Of a DNA stretch of 10,222 bases, positions 1-7,158 are shown one piece after another. The stretch comes from Flavobacteriaceae bacterium (GTDB lineage Bacteria; Bacteroidota; Bacteroidia; Flavobacteriales; Flavobacteriaceae), in NCBI GenBank assembly GCA_013042825.1, contig JABDPL010000216.1, positions 1 through 10,222 on the forward strand, read 5' to 3'. The first letter of the stretch is position 1. Every line of letters starts with the position of its first letter. The notes below the pieces were generated by a model, which worked only from the letters and a program-made list of their open reading frames with translations, made no database searches and was not told where the DNA came from. The position numbers and the translations under genes are program-made.

Positions 1-464
1 GCTTCGAAAAGTTCATCGAGTGTCCCGAATCCGCCAGGCATGACAACAAAACCCTGAGAATATTTTACGAACATAACCTTTCGAACAAAGAAATAATCGA
101 AATCCAGGTTTTTATCTGAATCGATATAGGGATTATCATGTTGCTCGAATGGCAGATCAATATTCAATCCGACGGATGTACCTGAGGCCAAATGAGCGCC
201 TTTATTCCCGGCTTCCATGATTCCTGGCCCGCCTCCTGTAATCACGCCATAGCCTGCCTCAACGATGGCCTTGGCGATATCTGCCGCTAACTTATAATAT
301 TTATGATCGGGTTTGGTTCGTGCTGAACCAAAAATAGAAACACATGGGCCGATCAGGCTCATCTTTTCAAAACCATCGACAAATTCACCCATGATCTTGA
401 ATATAGCCCAGGAGTCATTGGTTTTGATTTCATTCCATGCTTTAGCGTGTGGATCTCTTCGCAT
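1..464 (-). CDS. LOG-family (TIGR00730) nucleotide phosphoribohydrolase, C-terminus cut off by window edge
   Basis: This is the first 154 codons of a Rossmann-fold protein of the LOG / 'lysine decarboxylase-like' family. Characterised members hydrolyse nucleoside 5'-monophosphates, including cytokinin ribotides, to free base and ribose 5-phosphate. The frame is open from the ATG at 464 to the left edge. Visible family marks are GGGPGIMEA at residues 77-85, the Arg-Lys pair at 128-129 (FFVRKVMF), and the PGGxGTxxE signature at 143-151 (PGGFGTLDE). About 35 residues precede the core (IGPCVSIFGSAR at 38-49), so this is the longer bacterial form, not the short plant-like one. The start lies 8 bases after the uvrA stop, which suggests co-transcription with uvrA. 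No Shine-Dalgarno is seen, only an A/T-rich spacer. Family membership is secure. The physiological substrate cannot be read from sequence, and the old 'lysine decarboxylase' label is misleading. Confidence 0.9.
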   Translation of the reverse strand, partial: MRRDPHAKAWNEIKTNDSWAIFKIMGEFVDGFEKMSLIGPCVSIFGSARTKPDHKYYKLAADIAKAIVEAGYGVITGGGPGIMEAGNKGAHLASGTSVGLNIDLPFEQHDNPYIDSDKNLDFDYFFVRKVMFVKYSQGFVVMPGGFGTLDELFE

Positions 465-472
465 AATATTTT

Positions 473-3304
473 CTAGTTTAATTCTTTTTTGAGGAAGTGG
501 GCCGTGTAGCTTGTTTTATGCTTTATAACCTGTTCCGGAGTTCCCTCAACTATTATTTGTCCGCCATTTTTGCCGCCTTCAGCACCGATATCGATTATAT
601 GATCTACCATTTTGATCACATCCATATTATGCTCGATTATCACGACGGTATTTCCTTTATCAACCAGTTTGTTCAAAACGATCATCAATACCCTGATATC
701 CTCAAAATGCAAGCCTGTAGTAGGTTCATCAAGGATATAAAAAGTATTGCCGGTATCTTTCTTCGATAATTCGGTGGCGAGTTTGATACGCTGGGCCTCG
801 CCGCCGGATAGGGTAGTGCTTTGCTGACCCAGGGTAATATAGCCTAATCCTACATCCTGAATGGTCTTTAACTTTCGATGTATCTTCGGAATATGCTCGA
901 AGAAGCTCACGCTCTCCTCGATGGTCATATTTAGAACATCGCTTATCGATTTGCCCTTATAACGGATCTCCAGGGTCTCGCGGTTGAAGCGCTTGCCTTG
1001 GCACATTTCACATTCAACATAGACATCAGGAAGGAAATTCATCTCGATAACTTTGAGTCCGCCTCCCTTACAGGTCTCACATCGTCCGCCTGTTACATTA
1101 AAACTGAAACGCCCGGGTTTATATCCCCTGATCATGGCTTCAGGGATTTTAGAGAACAAACTTCTGATTTCACTAAAGACCCCGGTATAAGTAGCCGGAT
1201 TGCTTCGCGGTGTGCGGCCAATAGGTGATTGGTTGATGTCGATAACTTTGTCGATATGCTTTAAGCCGTCAATACGCTTATATGGCAGGGGACTCATTAC
1301 CCCATTGAAATAGTGATTATTCAAAATAGGGTAGAGGGTTTCGTTTATCAGGGAAGACTTTCCGCTACCCGATACACCTGTAACACCAATCATTTTCCCC
1401 AGTGGAATCTTTATGCTGACATCCTTCAGGTTGTTTCCGGTGCAACCACTCAGAAGTAAATATTTTCCGTTACCCTTGCGTCTTTTCCCAGGCACCTCGA
1501 TAGACTTGTTGCCATTTAGATAATCTGCAGTGAGTGTGTCATGTTTCATCAATTCATCAACATCCCCTTCACTTATGATCTTTCCACCGTGAATTCCGGC
1601 CTCCGGGCCGATATCGATGATATGATCGGCATGCTCTATCATTTCCTTGTCATGCTCAACAACAATCACGGAATTGCCGATATCGCGAAGTGATTCCAGT
1701 GATTGAATCAGTTTTTTGTTATCCCGCTGATGCAATCCGATACTCGGTTCATCCAATATGTATAATACGCCCACGAGCTGAGAACCGATTTGGGTAGCGA
1801 GACGGATACGTTGTGCCTCCCCACCTGACAATGATTTTGAGCTTCTGTCGAGGGTGAGGTAATTGAGACCTACGTCAAGAAGAAACTTCAGGCGTGCATT
1901 TATTTCCTTCACGATCTCCGATGCGATAGCATTTTGTTTTTCGCTAAGTTGGTCAGGTAGTTGCTCAAACCACTTTGCCAGGTCAATGATGTCCATATGT
2001 GCCAGGTCGGAAATACTCTGGCCGTTGACCTTAAAATACAGGGATTCTTTCTTCAGGCGTGAACCGCCACAAACGTCACAGTCAACCTTATCCATGTAGT
2101 TTCGGGCCCAACGCCTGATCGACCTGGAATCCGCAGACCGGTACTGGTTTTCAATAAAGTTTGCAATACCTTCAAAATCTATGGTATACTCGCGTGTGAC
2201 CCCCAGTGTTTTGCTGGCAACTGAAAATTTTTCCTTCCCACCGTAAAGGATCATGTCAAGGGCCCCCTCAGGAATGGTGTTTATAGGATCACCCAGATTA
2301 AATTCAAACCTTTGGGCGATAGTCTCAAGCTGTTTGAATATCCAGGTATTTTTTTGAGGTCCCTGAGGTGCCAGGCCACCGCTTCTAATCGATACACTGG
2401 CGTCGGGAATGATCTTTTTGATATTTACCTTGTGCAGACTGCCAATACCGTTGCAATTGAAACAGGCACCTTTGGGAGAGTTGAACGAGAAATTATTGGG
2501 CTCGGGATTAGGATAGGAAATGCCTGAGGACGGGCACATTAAATTTCTGGAGAAATAACGGACTTTAGCGGTCTCATCATCGATTACCATAAGGACGTTA
2601 TCACCGTGATACATGGCGGTATTGATGCTCTCCATCATTCTGTTGTCCTTATCGATCTTATCATCGATTTTCAAACGGTCTATAACGATCTCGATATCAT
2701 GTGTTTTGTAACGATCGAGTTTCATCCCGGGTACGATCTCCCTGATTTCCCCGTCGGCCCTTACCTTCACGAATCCCTGTTTACCGATCTGTTCAAAAAG
2801 TTCCCGGTAGTGTCCTTTCCTGGAACGGATCACAGGTGCCAGGATCAAGATCCTTTGTCCGGAAAAACTATCTGTGATAAGCTCTTTGATCTGTTCATCG
2901 CTGTAACTCACCATTTTTTCGCCGGTATTATAACTAAAGGCATCACTGCATCTGGCAAATAAAAGCCTAAGAAAATCATAGATCTCCGTAATGGTTCCAA
3001 CGGTTGATCTCGGTGATTTGCTGGTGGTTTTCTGCTCGATCGCAATCACCGGTGAAAGCCCGTCGATCTTATCAACATCAGGTCTTTCCAATCCCCCTAG
3101 AAATTGCCGTGCATAAGCTGAAAAGGTCTCGATATATCTGCGCTGGCCTTCTGCGTATATTGTGTCGAAAGCCAATGAGGACTTTCCACTTCCCGATAGT
3201 CCGGTTATGACCACGAGTTTTTCCCTTGGAATGCTTACGTCAATGTTCTTAAGGTTATGAACACGGGCGCCTTTTACTTCAATATGTTCCTCGAAATTGG
3301 TCAT
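473..3304 (-). CDS. uvrA: UvrABC excinuclease subunit A (UvrA)
   Basis: UvrA is the damage-sensing ATPase of nucleotide excision repair; it loads UvrB on distorted DNA. The protein is 943 residues from the ATG at 3304, normal for UvrA1. Both ABC modules are complete: Walker A GLSGSGKSS (about 35-43), signature LSGGEAQR (492-499) and Walker B YILDEPSIGLH (515-525), then Walker A GVSGSGKSS (643-651), LSGGEAQR (832-839) and YILDEPTTGLH (856-866). The insert at roughly 115-225 matches the UvrB-binding domain, so this is not a UvrA2-type paralogue. The C-terminal zinc module is intact (Cys742, 745, 765, 768). In the first module the usual CPxCG reads CPSSG (Cys257, Ser260; second pair Cys281, 284), so one ligand is missing. 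A longer frame begins at a TTG at 3322, but that TTG lies inside the promoter -7 box, so ATG 3304 is preferred. The gene is followed after 8 bases by the LOG-family gene. Confidence 0.97.
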   Translation of the reverse strand: MTNFEEHIEVKGARVHNLKNIDVSIPREKLVVITGLSGSGKSSLAFDTIYAEGQRRYIETFSAYARQFLGGLERPDVDKIDGLSPVIAIEQKTTSKSPRSTVGTITEIYDFLRLLFARCSDAFSYNTGEKMVSYSDEQIKELITDSFSGQRILILAPVIRSRKGHYRELFEQIGKQGFVKVRADGEIREIVPGMKLDRYKTHDIEIVIDRLKIDDKIDKDNRMMESINTAMYHGDNVLMVIDDETAKVRYFSRNLMCPSSGISYPNPEPNNFSFNSPKGACFNCNGIGSLHKVNIKKIIPDASVSIRSGGLAPQGPQKNTWIFKQLETIAQRFEFNLGDPINTIPEGALDMILYGGKEKFSVASKTLGVTREYTIDFEGIANFIENQYRSADSRSIRRWARNYMDKVDCDVCGGSRLKKESLYFKVNGQSISDLAHMDIIDLAKWFEQLPDQLSEKQNAIASEIVKEINARLKFLLDVGLNYLTLDRSSKSLSGGEAQRIRLATQIGSQLVGVLYILDEPSIGLHQRDNKKLIQSLESLRDIGNSVIVVEHDKEMIEHADHIIDIGPEAGIHGGKIISEGDVDELMKHDTLTADYLNGNKSIEVPGKRRKGNGKYLLLSGCTGNNLKDVSIKIPLGKMIGVTGVSGSGKSSLINETLYPILNNHYFNGVMSPLPYKRIDGLKHIDKVIDINQSPIGRTPRSNPATYTGVFSEIRSLFSKIPEAMIRGYKPGRFSFNVTGGRCETCKGGGLKVIEMNFLPDVYVECEMCQGKRFNRETLEIRYKGKSISDVLNMTIEESVSFFEHIPKIHRKLKTIQDVGLGYITLGQQSTTLSGGEAQRIKLATELSKKDTGNTFYILDEPTTGLHFEDIRVLMIVLNKLVDKGNTVVIIEHNMDVIKMVDHIIDIGAEGGKNGGQIIVEGTPEQVIKHKTSYTAHFLKKELN

Positions 3305-3319
3305 GTTTTCGCAAAGTTG

Positions 3320-3327
3320 CAAAGGTA
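3320..3327 (-). promoter_or_regulatory. Bacteroidota-type -7 promoter element for uvrA
   Basis: On the minus strand these bases read TACCTTTG, an exact match to the Bacteroidota -7 consensus TAnnTTTG. It lies 15 bases upstream of the uvrA ATG, so transcription would begin only about 8-10 bases before the start codon, giving a very short leader. The -33 element is weak: at the expected distance (about 20 bases upstream) there is TTC where TTG is expected. The site sits in the only sizeable gap (3305-3416) of the minus-strand cluster, which supports a separate promoter for uvrA and the LOG gene. I saw no hairpin terminator for the upstream gene in this gap and no obvious operator or LexA-like palindrome. 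Confidence 0.6.
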
Positions 3328-3416
3328 AAGGATTTGACCGGAAAAAAGAAGGTAATCAGATGGTTGAAAAGGAAGTTAACAAAGAATTTATCAACAGTTC
3401 ATATTTTCAAAAGACT

Positions 3417-4127
3417 TTATTTCAGACCCTTGACCTCTCCCATGCTCAAGGTTAAGAAAAGCAGCCGGTGTTTATCGGGCAGGCGAGCGCCACTAGCTGT
3501 CTGTATCCAGCTGTCCCATGAGGCTTTCATTCCGGGAACGGGTATAACGGATGTCCACATCTTAAAGGCATAAGGTTCACCCGAATCCTTCAGCAACCAC
3601 AAGTATGAATCTCCCGGAGTAGTTCCACCTTTGGTATAGGTAACAAGCAAGGCCTCACTACCATCCGGCCGTTTTATCAACTGCCGAATAACACCCTCAT
3701 CAAAAACTTTGTAGGGTGCGACCAGCCAAAACGAATCGTTGTTAAAATAAGCTTTGGCCTTTTCGATGAGTTCTTCGGCCGGTTTGTCGTAAACTGCAAA
3801 GTTGTGTACGTAAACTTTATCAGGAATATTATCGTTAAACGAGAGAATAACCTTGTAGTCCTGCCAGTTCACTTCACAGGTGTTATTTACCCGATCCCAG
3901 TTATAATGATTCCTGTTCCTGAACGTCCACTCCAGGTAATCGGTATTTTGATAGGCATCATGATCAAGGGTATTCAGCATTTTCATGGCCAGCTCATCGG
4001 CTGGTTCACCCGTAATTCCCGTGGGAATCTCCTCGCTGTATTTCAGGTAAGCATAAGCAAAAATACCAACAGAAATAAGAATTAGTGCGAGAACGATATG
4101 CGTTAATAACCGCAATATTTTAACCAT
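3417..4127 (-). CDS. Membrane-anchored protein of unknown function
   Basis: I do not recognise this 236-residue protein. It begins with a short basic stretch (MVKILR) and a single hydrophobic helix at about 8-28. No lipobox cysteine and no clear signal-peptidase site are visible, so it is probably an inner-membrane anchor with the rest in the periplasm. The soluble part (about 31-236) is rich in aromatic residues (WDRV, NWQDYKV, FWLVAPYKVFDEG, SYLWLLKDSGEPYAFKMWTSV) and looks like alternating beta strands. A LolA-like or other lipid-binding half-barrel is conceivable, but that is only a guess from composition. There is one cysteine (Cys84) and no catalytic motif that I can name. The ATG lies 4 bases after the alkD stop, so it is most likely translated from the same message as acpH-ggt-alkD and ends that run. 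The frame is intact and the codon use resembles its neighbours. Confidence 0.8.
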   Translation of the reverse strand: MVKILRLLTHIVLALILISVGIFAYAYLKYSEEIPTGITGEPADELAMKMLNTLDHDAYQNTDYLEWTFRNRNHYNWDRVNNTCEVNWQDYKVILSFNDNIPDKVYVHNFAVYDKPAEELIEKAKAYFNNDSFWLVAPYKVFDEGVIRQLIKRPDGSEALLVTYTKGGTTPGDSYLWLLKDSGEPYAFKMWTSVIPVPGMKASWDSWIQTASGARLPDKHRLLFLTLSMGEVKGLK

Positions 4128-4131
4128 AACG

Positions 4132-4797
4132 TTATATTATATTCCTGATGGCCTCTCGTTTGCTCAAAGGCTTTAGGTCATGTGAATTTACAAAATTTAG
4201 AACGTCTTCCGGATTAATCCTCGCATATTCCCTCAAAGCCCAACCAATGGCTTTTTGAAGAAAAAACTCTTTAGAATCACTAAATTTCTGGCACTGATTA
4301 AAAAGCAAGGATTTGTCGGTATTATTCTTGTAACCCAGCTGAAATAGAATGGTGCTTCGCTTTAGCCAAAGATCGTTTGAATTAGAATAACGCTCCAGGA
4401 CAGCTTCTACCAAATCGGGAAATTGCTTAAGAAAGGAACCCAAAATGTGCTTGGCGATGTAATCAACGGTATCCCACCAAGAATTCGTGCAAATCAAGAA
4501 CTCGATCTGCTTTAAATCTTGCCTTTCAAACCTATTCTCTGCAAAGCTGAAAAATATTTCCATCGCGCAAAGGTGCAATTCTCGCTGTGGATACTGGTAA
4601 AGTGCTTCGACTATCGACCGGAAATCGTTCCGGACCTCTGATCTGTTTTCGATGATTACTTCCCTTAGAATCCTACGCCTTTCGGTAGCTTTTATTCCGA
4701 AGAAATCAAACTTATTACGCATATAGGCCTTCATGTGAAATGCATTTTCCGCATTCCGGTGAAGGTCAAAAGCCTTTATAAGATCTTCAATAAACAT
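4132..4797 (-). CDS. AlkD-type DNA alkylation repair protein (HEAT-like repeat glycosylase)
   Basis: AlkD-family enzymes remove N3- and N7-alkylated purines from DNA without flipping the base, using a curved stack of HEAT-like helical repeats. From the ATG at 4797 the protein has 221 residues, typical for the family, and is almost entirely helical. The residues matching the Bacillus cereus AlkD active site are all present at a constant offset of one: Trp108 and Asp112 in WWDTVD, Arg147 in LWLKRSTI, and Trp186 in IGWALRE (B. cereus 109, 113, 148, 187). An open frame extends upstream to 4887, but that part lies inside the ggt coding region in another frame and encodes no family sequence, so the later ATG is chosen. 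It starts 10 bases after the ggt stop and ends 4 bases before the next gene, consistent with an operon. No Shine-Dalgarno is seen. The family and active site are clear; substrate range is inferred. Confidence 0.92.
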   Translation of the reverse strand: MFIEDLIKAFDLHRNAENAFHMKAYMRNKFDFFGIKATERRRILREVIIENRSEVRNDFRSIVEALYQYPQRELHLCAMEIFFSFAENRFERQDLKQIEFLICTNSWWDTVDYIAKHILGSFLKQFPDLVEAVLERYSNSNDLWLKRSTILFQLGYKNNTDKSLLFNQCQKFSDSKEFFLQKAIGWALREYARINPEDVLNFVNSHDLKPLSKREAIRNII

Positions 4798-4807
4798 GGG
4801 AAACGGA

Positions 4808-6517
4808 CTAGAAACCAACAGCTGTATCATCACCGCGATAGTCGGCGCCACCTTCCATGTTTCCTCCGGGCAAAACAAGAATGCCATTTACCTTGCCTAG
4901 AATGCTATTCTCCCGCTCCAGAATATCGTATCCTTTTAATTTCAATTGCTCCTTTAATTCTTCAGGGAATTTGCCGGGTTCAAACATTATCAGATCAGGC
5001 AGCCACTGGTGATGAAAGCGCGGGGCATCGACGGCTTCCTGCATACCCATTTGAAATTCATGGACATTCAAAATCGTTTGAAGCACAGATGTTATAATAG
5101 TAGAGCCACCCGGGGTCCCTACTACCATATACAGAGCATCATCCTTTTCAACAATAGTTGGTGTCATGGAACTCAACATGCGTTTTTCCGGAGCGATGCT
5201 ATTGGCTTCTGCGCCAATTAGTCCGAACATATTGGGTACTCCCGGCTTACTGCTGAAATCATCCATCTCGTTATTAAGGAAAAAACCGAGTTCAGGACAA
5301 TAGAGTTTCCCACCATAACCCCCATTTAGTGTGGTGGTGACCGACACCGCATTCCCGAACTGGTCTACGATGGAATAATGCGTGGTTTCGGCACTCTCCA
5401 AAACCATAACCTGGCCATGTTTAATCGATTCTGAAGGTGTTGCAGCCCTGAAACTGAAATCGCTCATGCGTCTTTCCAGATAGGAACCAGACAGGATCTC
5501 TTCAGTTGGGATATCAACAAAATCCGGATCACCCAGGTAATAGCTACGGTCGGCATATGCCCGGCGTTCGGCCTCGGTGATCACCTGAACAGCCTTCAGG
5601 CTATTGTGCCCCATCTCGTCAAGATCAAAGGGCTCTATCATGTTCATGATTTGTGCCAGGCAAACCCCACCACTGGACGGTGGCGACATGGATATGATCC
5701 TGAGATCATCATAATCAAAGACCACGGGATCCCGCCATTTGGCCTCATAACGATCCAGGTCTTCCATGTTGATGATCCCGCCATGATCCTGGATAAAATC
5801 AACTAGGGTCCTGGCAGTTTCACCCCTGTAAAACTCGTCTTTGCCATTCAGCAGGATGCGTTCAAGCGTATTTGCAAGTTCCGGATATTTTATGGTGTCT
5901 CCAGATTTCCAGTCTCTTTCCAGGGGAATGGTATCACGGTTGACCTTTCGAAAAGCGTCCTTGTAACCATTCAAACGTTTCTCCTGCTTCTGCGTGACCA
6001 CAACACCGGTTTTGGCCAGTTCGATTACCGGTTTAAGAAGAACCTGAACAGGAAGGGTTCCAAAGCGCTGGTGCACGGCAAAAACGCCGGCCACCGTTCC
6101 GGGAACACCAATAGCCATGGCCCCATAAGTGCTTTTTTCCGGTATGATATTATCGGCTTCATCCAGGTACATGTCTCTATGCGCTTCCAAAGGAGCCTTT
6201 TCGCGATAATCGATTGCCCCGATCTCACCGTCCTTATCACGATACACCATAAATCCGCCACCGCCCAGGTTACCGGCAAAGGGATAGGCTACCGCCAATG
6301 CCATTTCGGTAGCAAACATGGCATCGAAAGCATTTCCACCTTGTTTAAGAATATCGCGCCCTATTCGTGAGGCTTCAACCCTTGCGGAAACAACCATGGC
6401 CTCTTCGGTTATTAATCCGCGCTCTACAGTGCGCTCAACTGAAAGGTCAGGTGCCTGTCTACAACCTGAAAGGACGATAAAGCTGAATATGAAAATAAAA
6501 ATTGATCGCATAGACAT
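4808..6517 (-). CDS. ggt: Gamma-glutamyltransferase, predicted lipoprotein
   Basis: This Ntn-hydrolase cleaves the gamma-glutamyl bond of glutathione and related peptides and transfers the glutamyl group to water or amino acids. The 569-residue precursor is full length. It starts with a lipoprotein signal (hydrophobic 5-16, lipobox LSGC, Cys19), so it is predicted to be lipid-anchored outside the cytoplasm. The residues after Cys19 (RQAPDL) lack the acidic run of the Bacteroidota surface-export signal, which favours a periplasmic location. Self-cleavage should occur before Thr378 in TTHYS, giving large and small subunits. Other family residues are present: Arg105 (YREKAP), Asp419-Asp420 (NNEMDDFS), Ser449-Ser450 (LSSMTPTIV), Gly470-Gly471 (GTPGGS), APRFHHQW at 498-505, and the ending GADYRGDDTAVGF. 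The start is 4 bases after the acpH stop; a second ATG two codons on (6511) is equally possible. Gene identity is secure, but the true substrate is unknown. Confidence 0.96.
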   Translation of the reverse strand: MSMRSIFIFIFSFIVLSGCRQAPDLSVERTVERGLITEEAMVVSARVEASRIGRDILKQGGNAFDAMFATEMALAVAYPFAGNLGGGGFMVYRDKDGEIGAIDYREKAPLEAHRDMYLDEADNIIPEKSTYGAMAIGVPGTVAGVFAVHQRFGTLPVQVLLKPVIELAKTGVVVTQKQEKRLNGYKDAFRKVNRDTIPLERDWKSGDTIKYPELANTLERILLNGKDEFYRGETARTLVDFIQDHGGIINMEDLDRYEAKWRDPVVFDYDDLRIISMSPPSSGGVCLAQIMNMIEPFDLDEMGHNSLKAVQVITEAERRAYADRSYYLGDPDFVDIPTEEILSGSYLERRMSDFSFRAATPSESIKHGQVMVLESAETTHYSIVDQFGNAVSVTTTLNGGYGGKLYCPELGFFLNNEMDDFSSKPGVPNMFGLIGAEANSIAPEKRMLSSMTPTIVEKDDALYMVVGTPGGSTIITSVLQTILNVHEFQMGMQEAVDAPRFHHQWLPDLIMFEPGKFPEELKEQLKLKGYDILERENSILGKVNGILVLPGGNMEGGADYRGDDTAVGF

Positions 6518-6521
6518 ATGT

Positions 6522-7118
6522 TTACTGGTTTATTGAAAGTGCTTTAAGTTGTTCTGAGGAAAATTGAATCAGTTCATCAAAGAATTCGGTGAATTCATGT
6601 TCGAAATCATGATAAAACGTTTTCAACTCGTCAATGGCGTGATTCATTTGTGAGCGGTTCCGTGTACGCCTGTTCATGCCGTCTAAAACCCGGCTGATGC
6701 CATCTATCGTTGAATAACTGAGCAACCAGTTATCGGCTATCATGAATGGAACCATACGTTGTGCCCTGAGCGGGAGCAACTCGAAATGTCGCTCGACCGA
6801 ATCATAGAATTCATCAACGTATTGCTCCAGTCCGATTTTTGAATAGGTATCCCAATTCTTTGCCAGGAAATGGTCGTAAAGGATATCGACGATTACCCCG
6901 GAATAGTGACCATATCTGCTGAACAGTCGGCTCTTACTCTTCCTAAATGTACTGTGGACATCGGTATAACTGTCGATTGCGCGGTGGAGCAGTACACCGG
7001 TTTTGACATCGGGTTGATATCGCTCATATTCTTTGCCTTTAATACCGTCGGCCATGAAATTCCCGATGGTCACGAGTTCATTGTCCCCTGAAAGATAAAT
7101 ATGAGCAAGAAAATTCAT
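6522..7118 (-). CDS. acpH: Acyl carrier protein phosphodiesterase (AcpH family)
   Basis: The AcpH family removes the 4'-phosphopantetheine arm from holo acyl carrier protein, giving apo-ACP. The 198-residue protein matches the family in length and opens with the typical MNFLAHIYLS. Family-like stretches follow in order: GNFMADGIKG (19-28), GVLLHRAIDSYTDVH (41-55), and YSGVIVDILYDHFLAKNW (72-89). The Asp and His residues in these segments (Asp24, His45, Asp50, Asp53, His55, Asp78, Asp82, His83) fit a metal-dependent, HD-like hydrolase site, although I cannot assign each ligand from sequence. The C-terminal third is helical and charged. It is cytoplasmic, with no signal peptide. It heads the acpH-ggt-alkD-unknown run (4 bases to ggt). 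The upstream 40 bases are shared with a divergent gene and contain only poor promoter matches. In vivo ACP hydrolysis by Bacteroidota members is not something the sequence can show. Confidence 0.88.
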   Translation of the reverse strand: MNFLAHIYLSGDNELVTIGNFMADGIKGKEYERYQPDVKTGVLLHRAIDSYTDVHSTFRKSKSRLFSRYGHYSGVIVDILYDHFLAKNWDTYSKIGLEQYVDEFYDSVERHFELLPLRAQRMVPFMIADNWLLSYSTIDGISRVLDGMNRRTRNRSQMNHAIDELKTFYHDFEHEFTEFFDELIQFSSEQLKALSINQ

Positions 7119-7158
7119 GTTGTAAAAATATGTAATTTAGTTTCATAAAATCCAATGC
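7119..7158. promoter_or_regulatory. Short divergent intergenic region between acpH and the acyltransferase gene
   Basis: Only 40 A/T-rich bases separate the two outward-facing start codons, so both promoters must lie here or inside the flanking coding sequence. On the plus strand TAATTTAG (7133-7140) differs from the TAnnTTTG consensus at one position and would give an acyltransferase leader of about 10-15 bases; no TTG is found at the normal -33 distance. On the minus strand there is a TTG about 18 bases before a poor TACATATT match. These are weak candidates only. A four-codon frame (ATG at 7155, stop TAG at 7164-7166) overlaps the acyltransferase TTG start in another frame. Confidence 0.35.

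Noticed and set aside
497..3210. Several plus-strand open frames of 66-118 codons opposite uvrA
   Set aside because: They lie wholly opposite a well-conserved uvrA, encode low-complexity sequence without motifs, and have no promoter or family likeness; they are antisense shadows.
3305..3416. Possible hairpin terminator or LexA/SOS operator upstream of uvrA
   Set aside because: No GC-rich stem followed by a T-run and no convincing palindrome could be read on either strand; only the -7 box stands out.
3334..3573. 79-codon plus-strand frame starting in the uvrA upstream gap
   Set aside because: Most of it runs antisense to the 3417-4127 gene, and its sequence is basic and without motifs. Nothing supports it as a toxin or small protein.
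4798..4887. Extension of the alkD frame 30 codons upstream
   Set aside because: This stretch overlaps the conserved ggt C-terminus in another frame. The AlkD active-site numbering fits the B. cereus enzyme only when counting from the ATG at 4797.
6025..6279. 84-codon minus-strand frame inside ggt
   Set aside because: It is a same-strand alternative frame over the conserved ggt large subunit, with no family likeness and no separate start signal.
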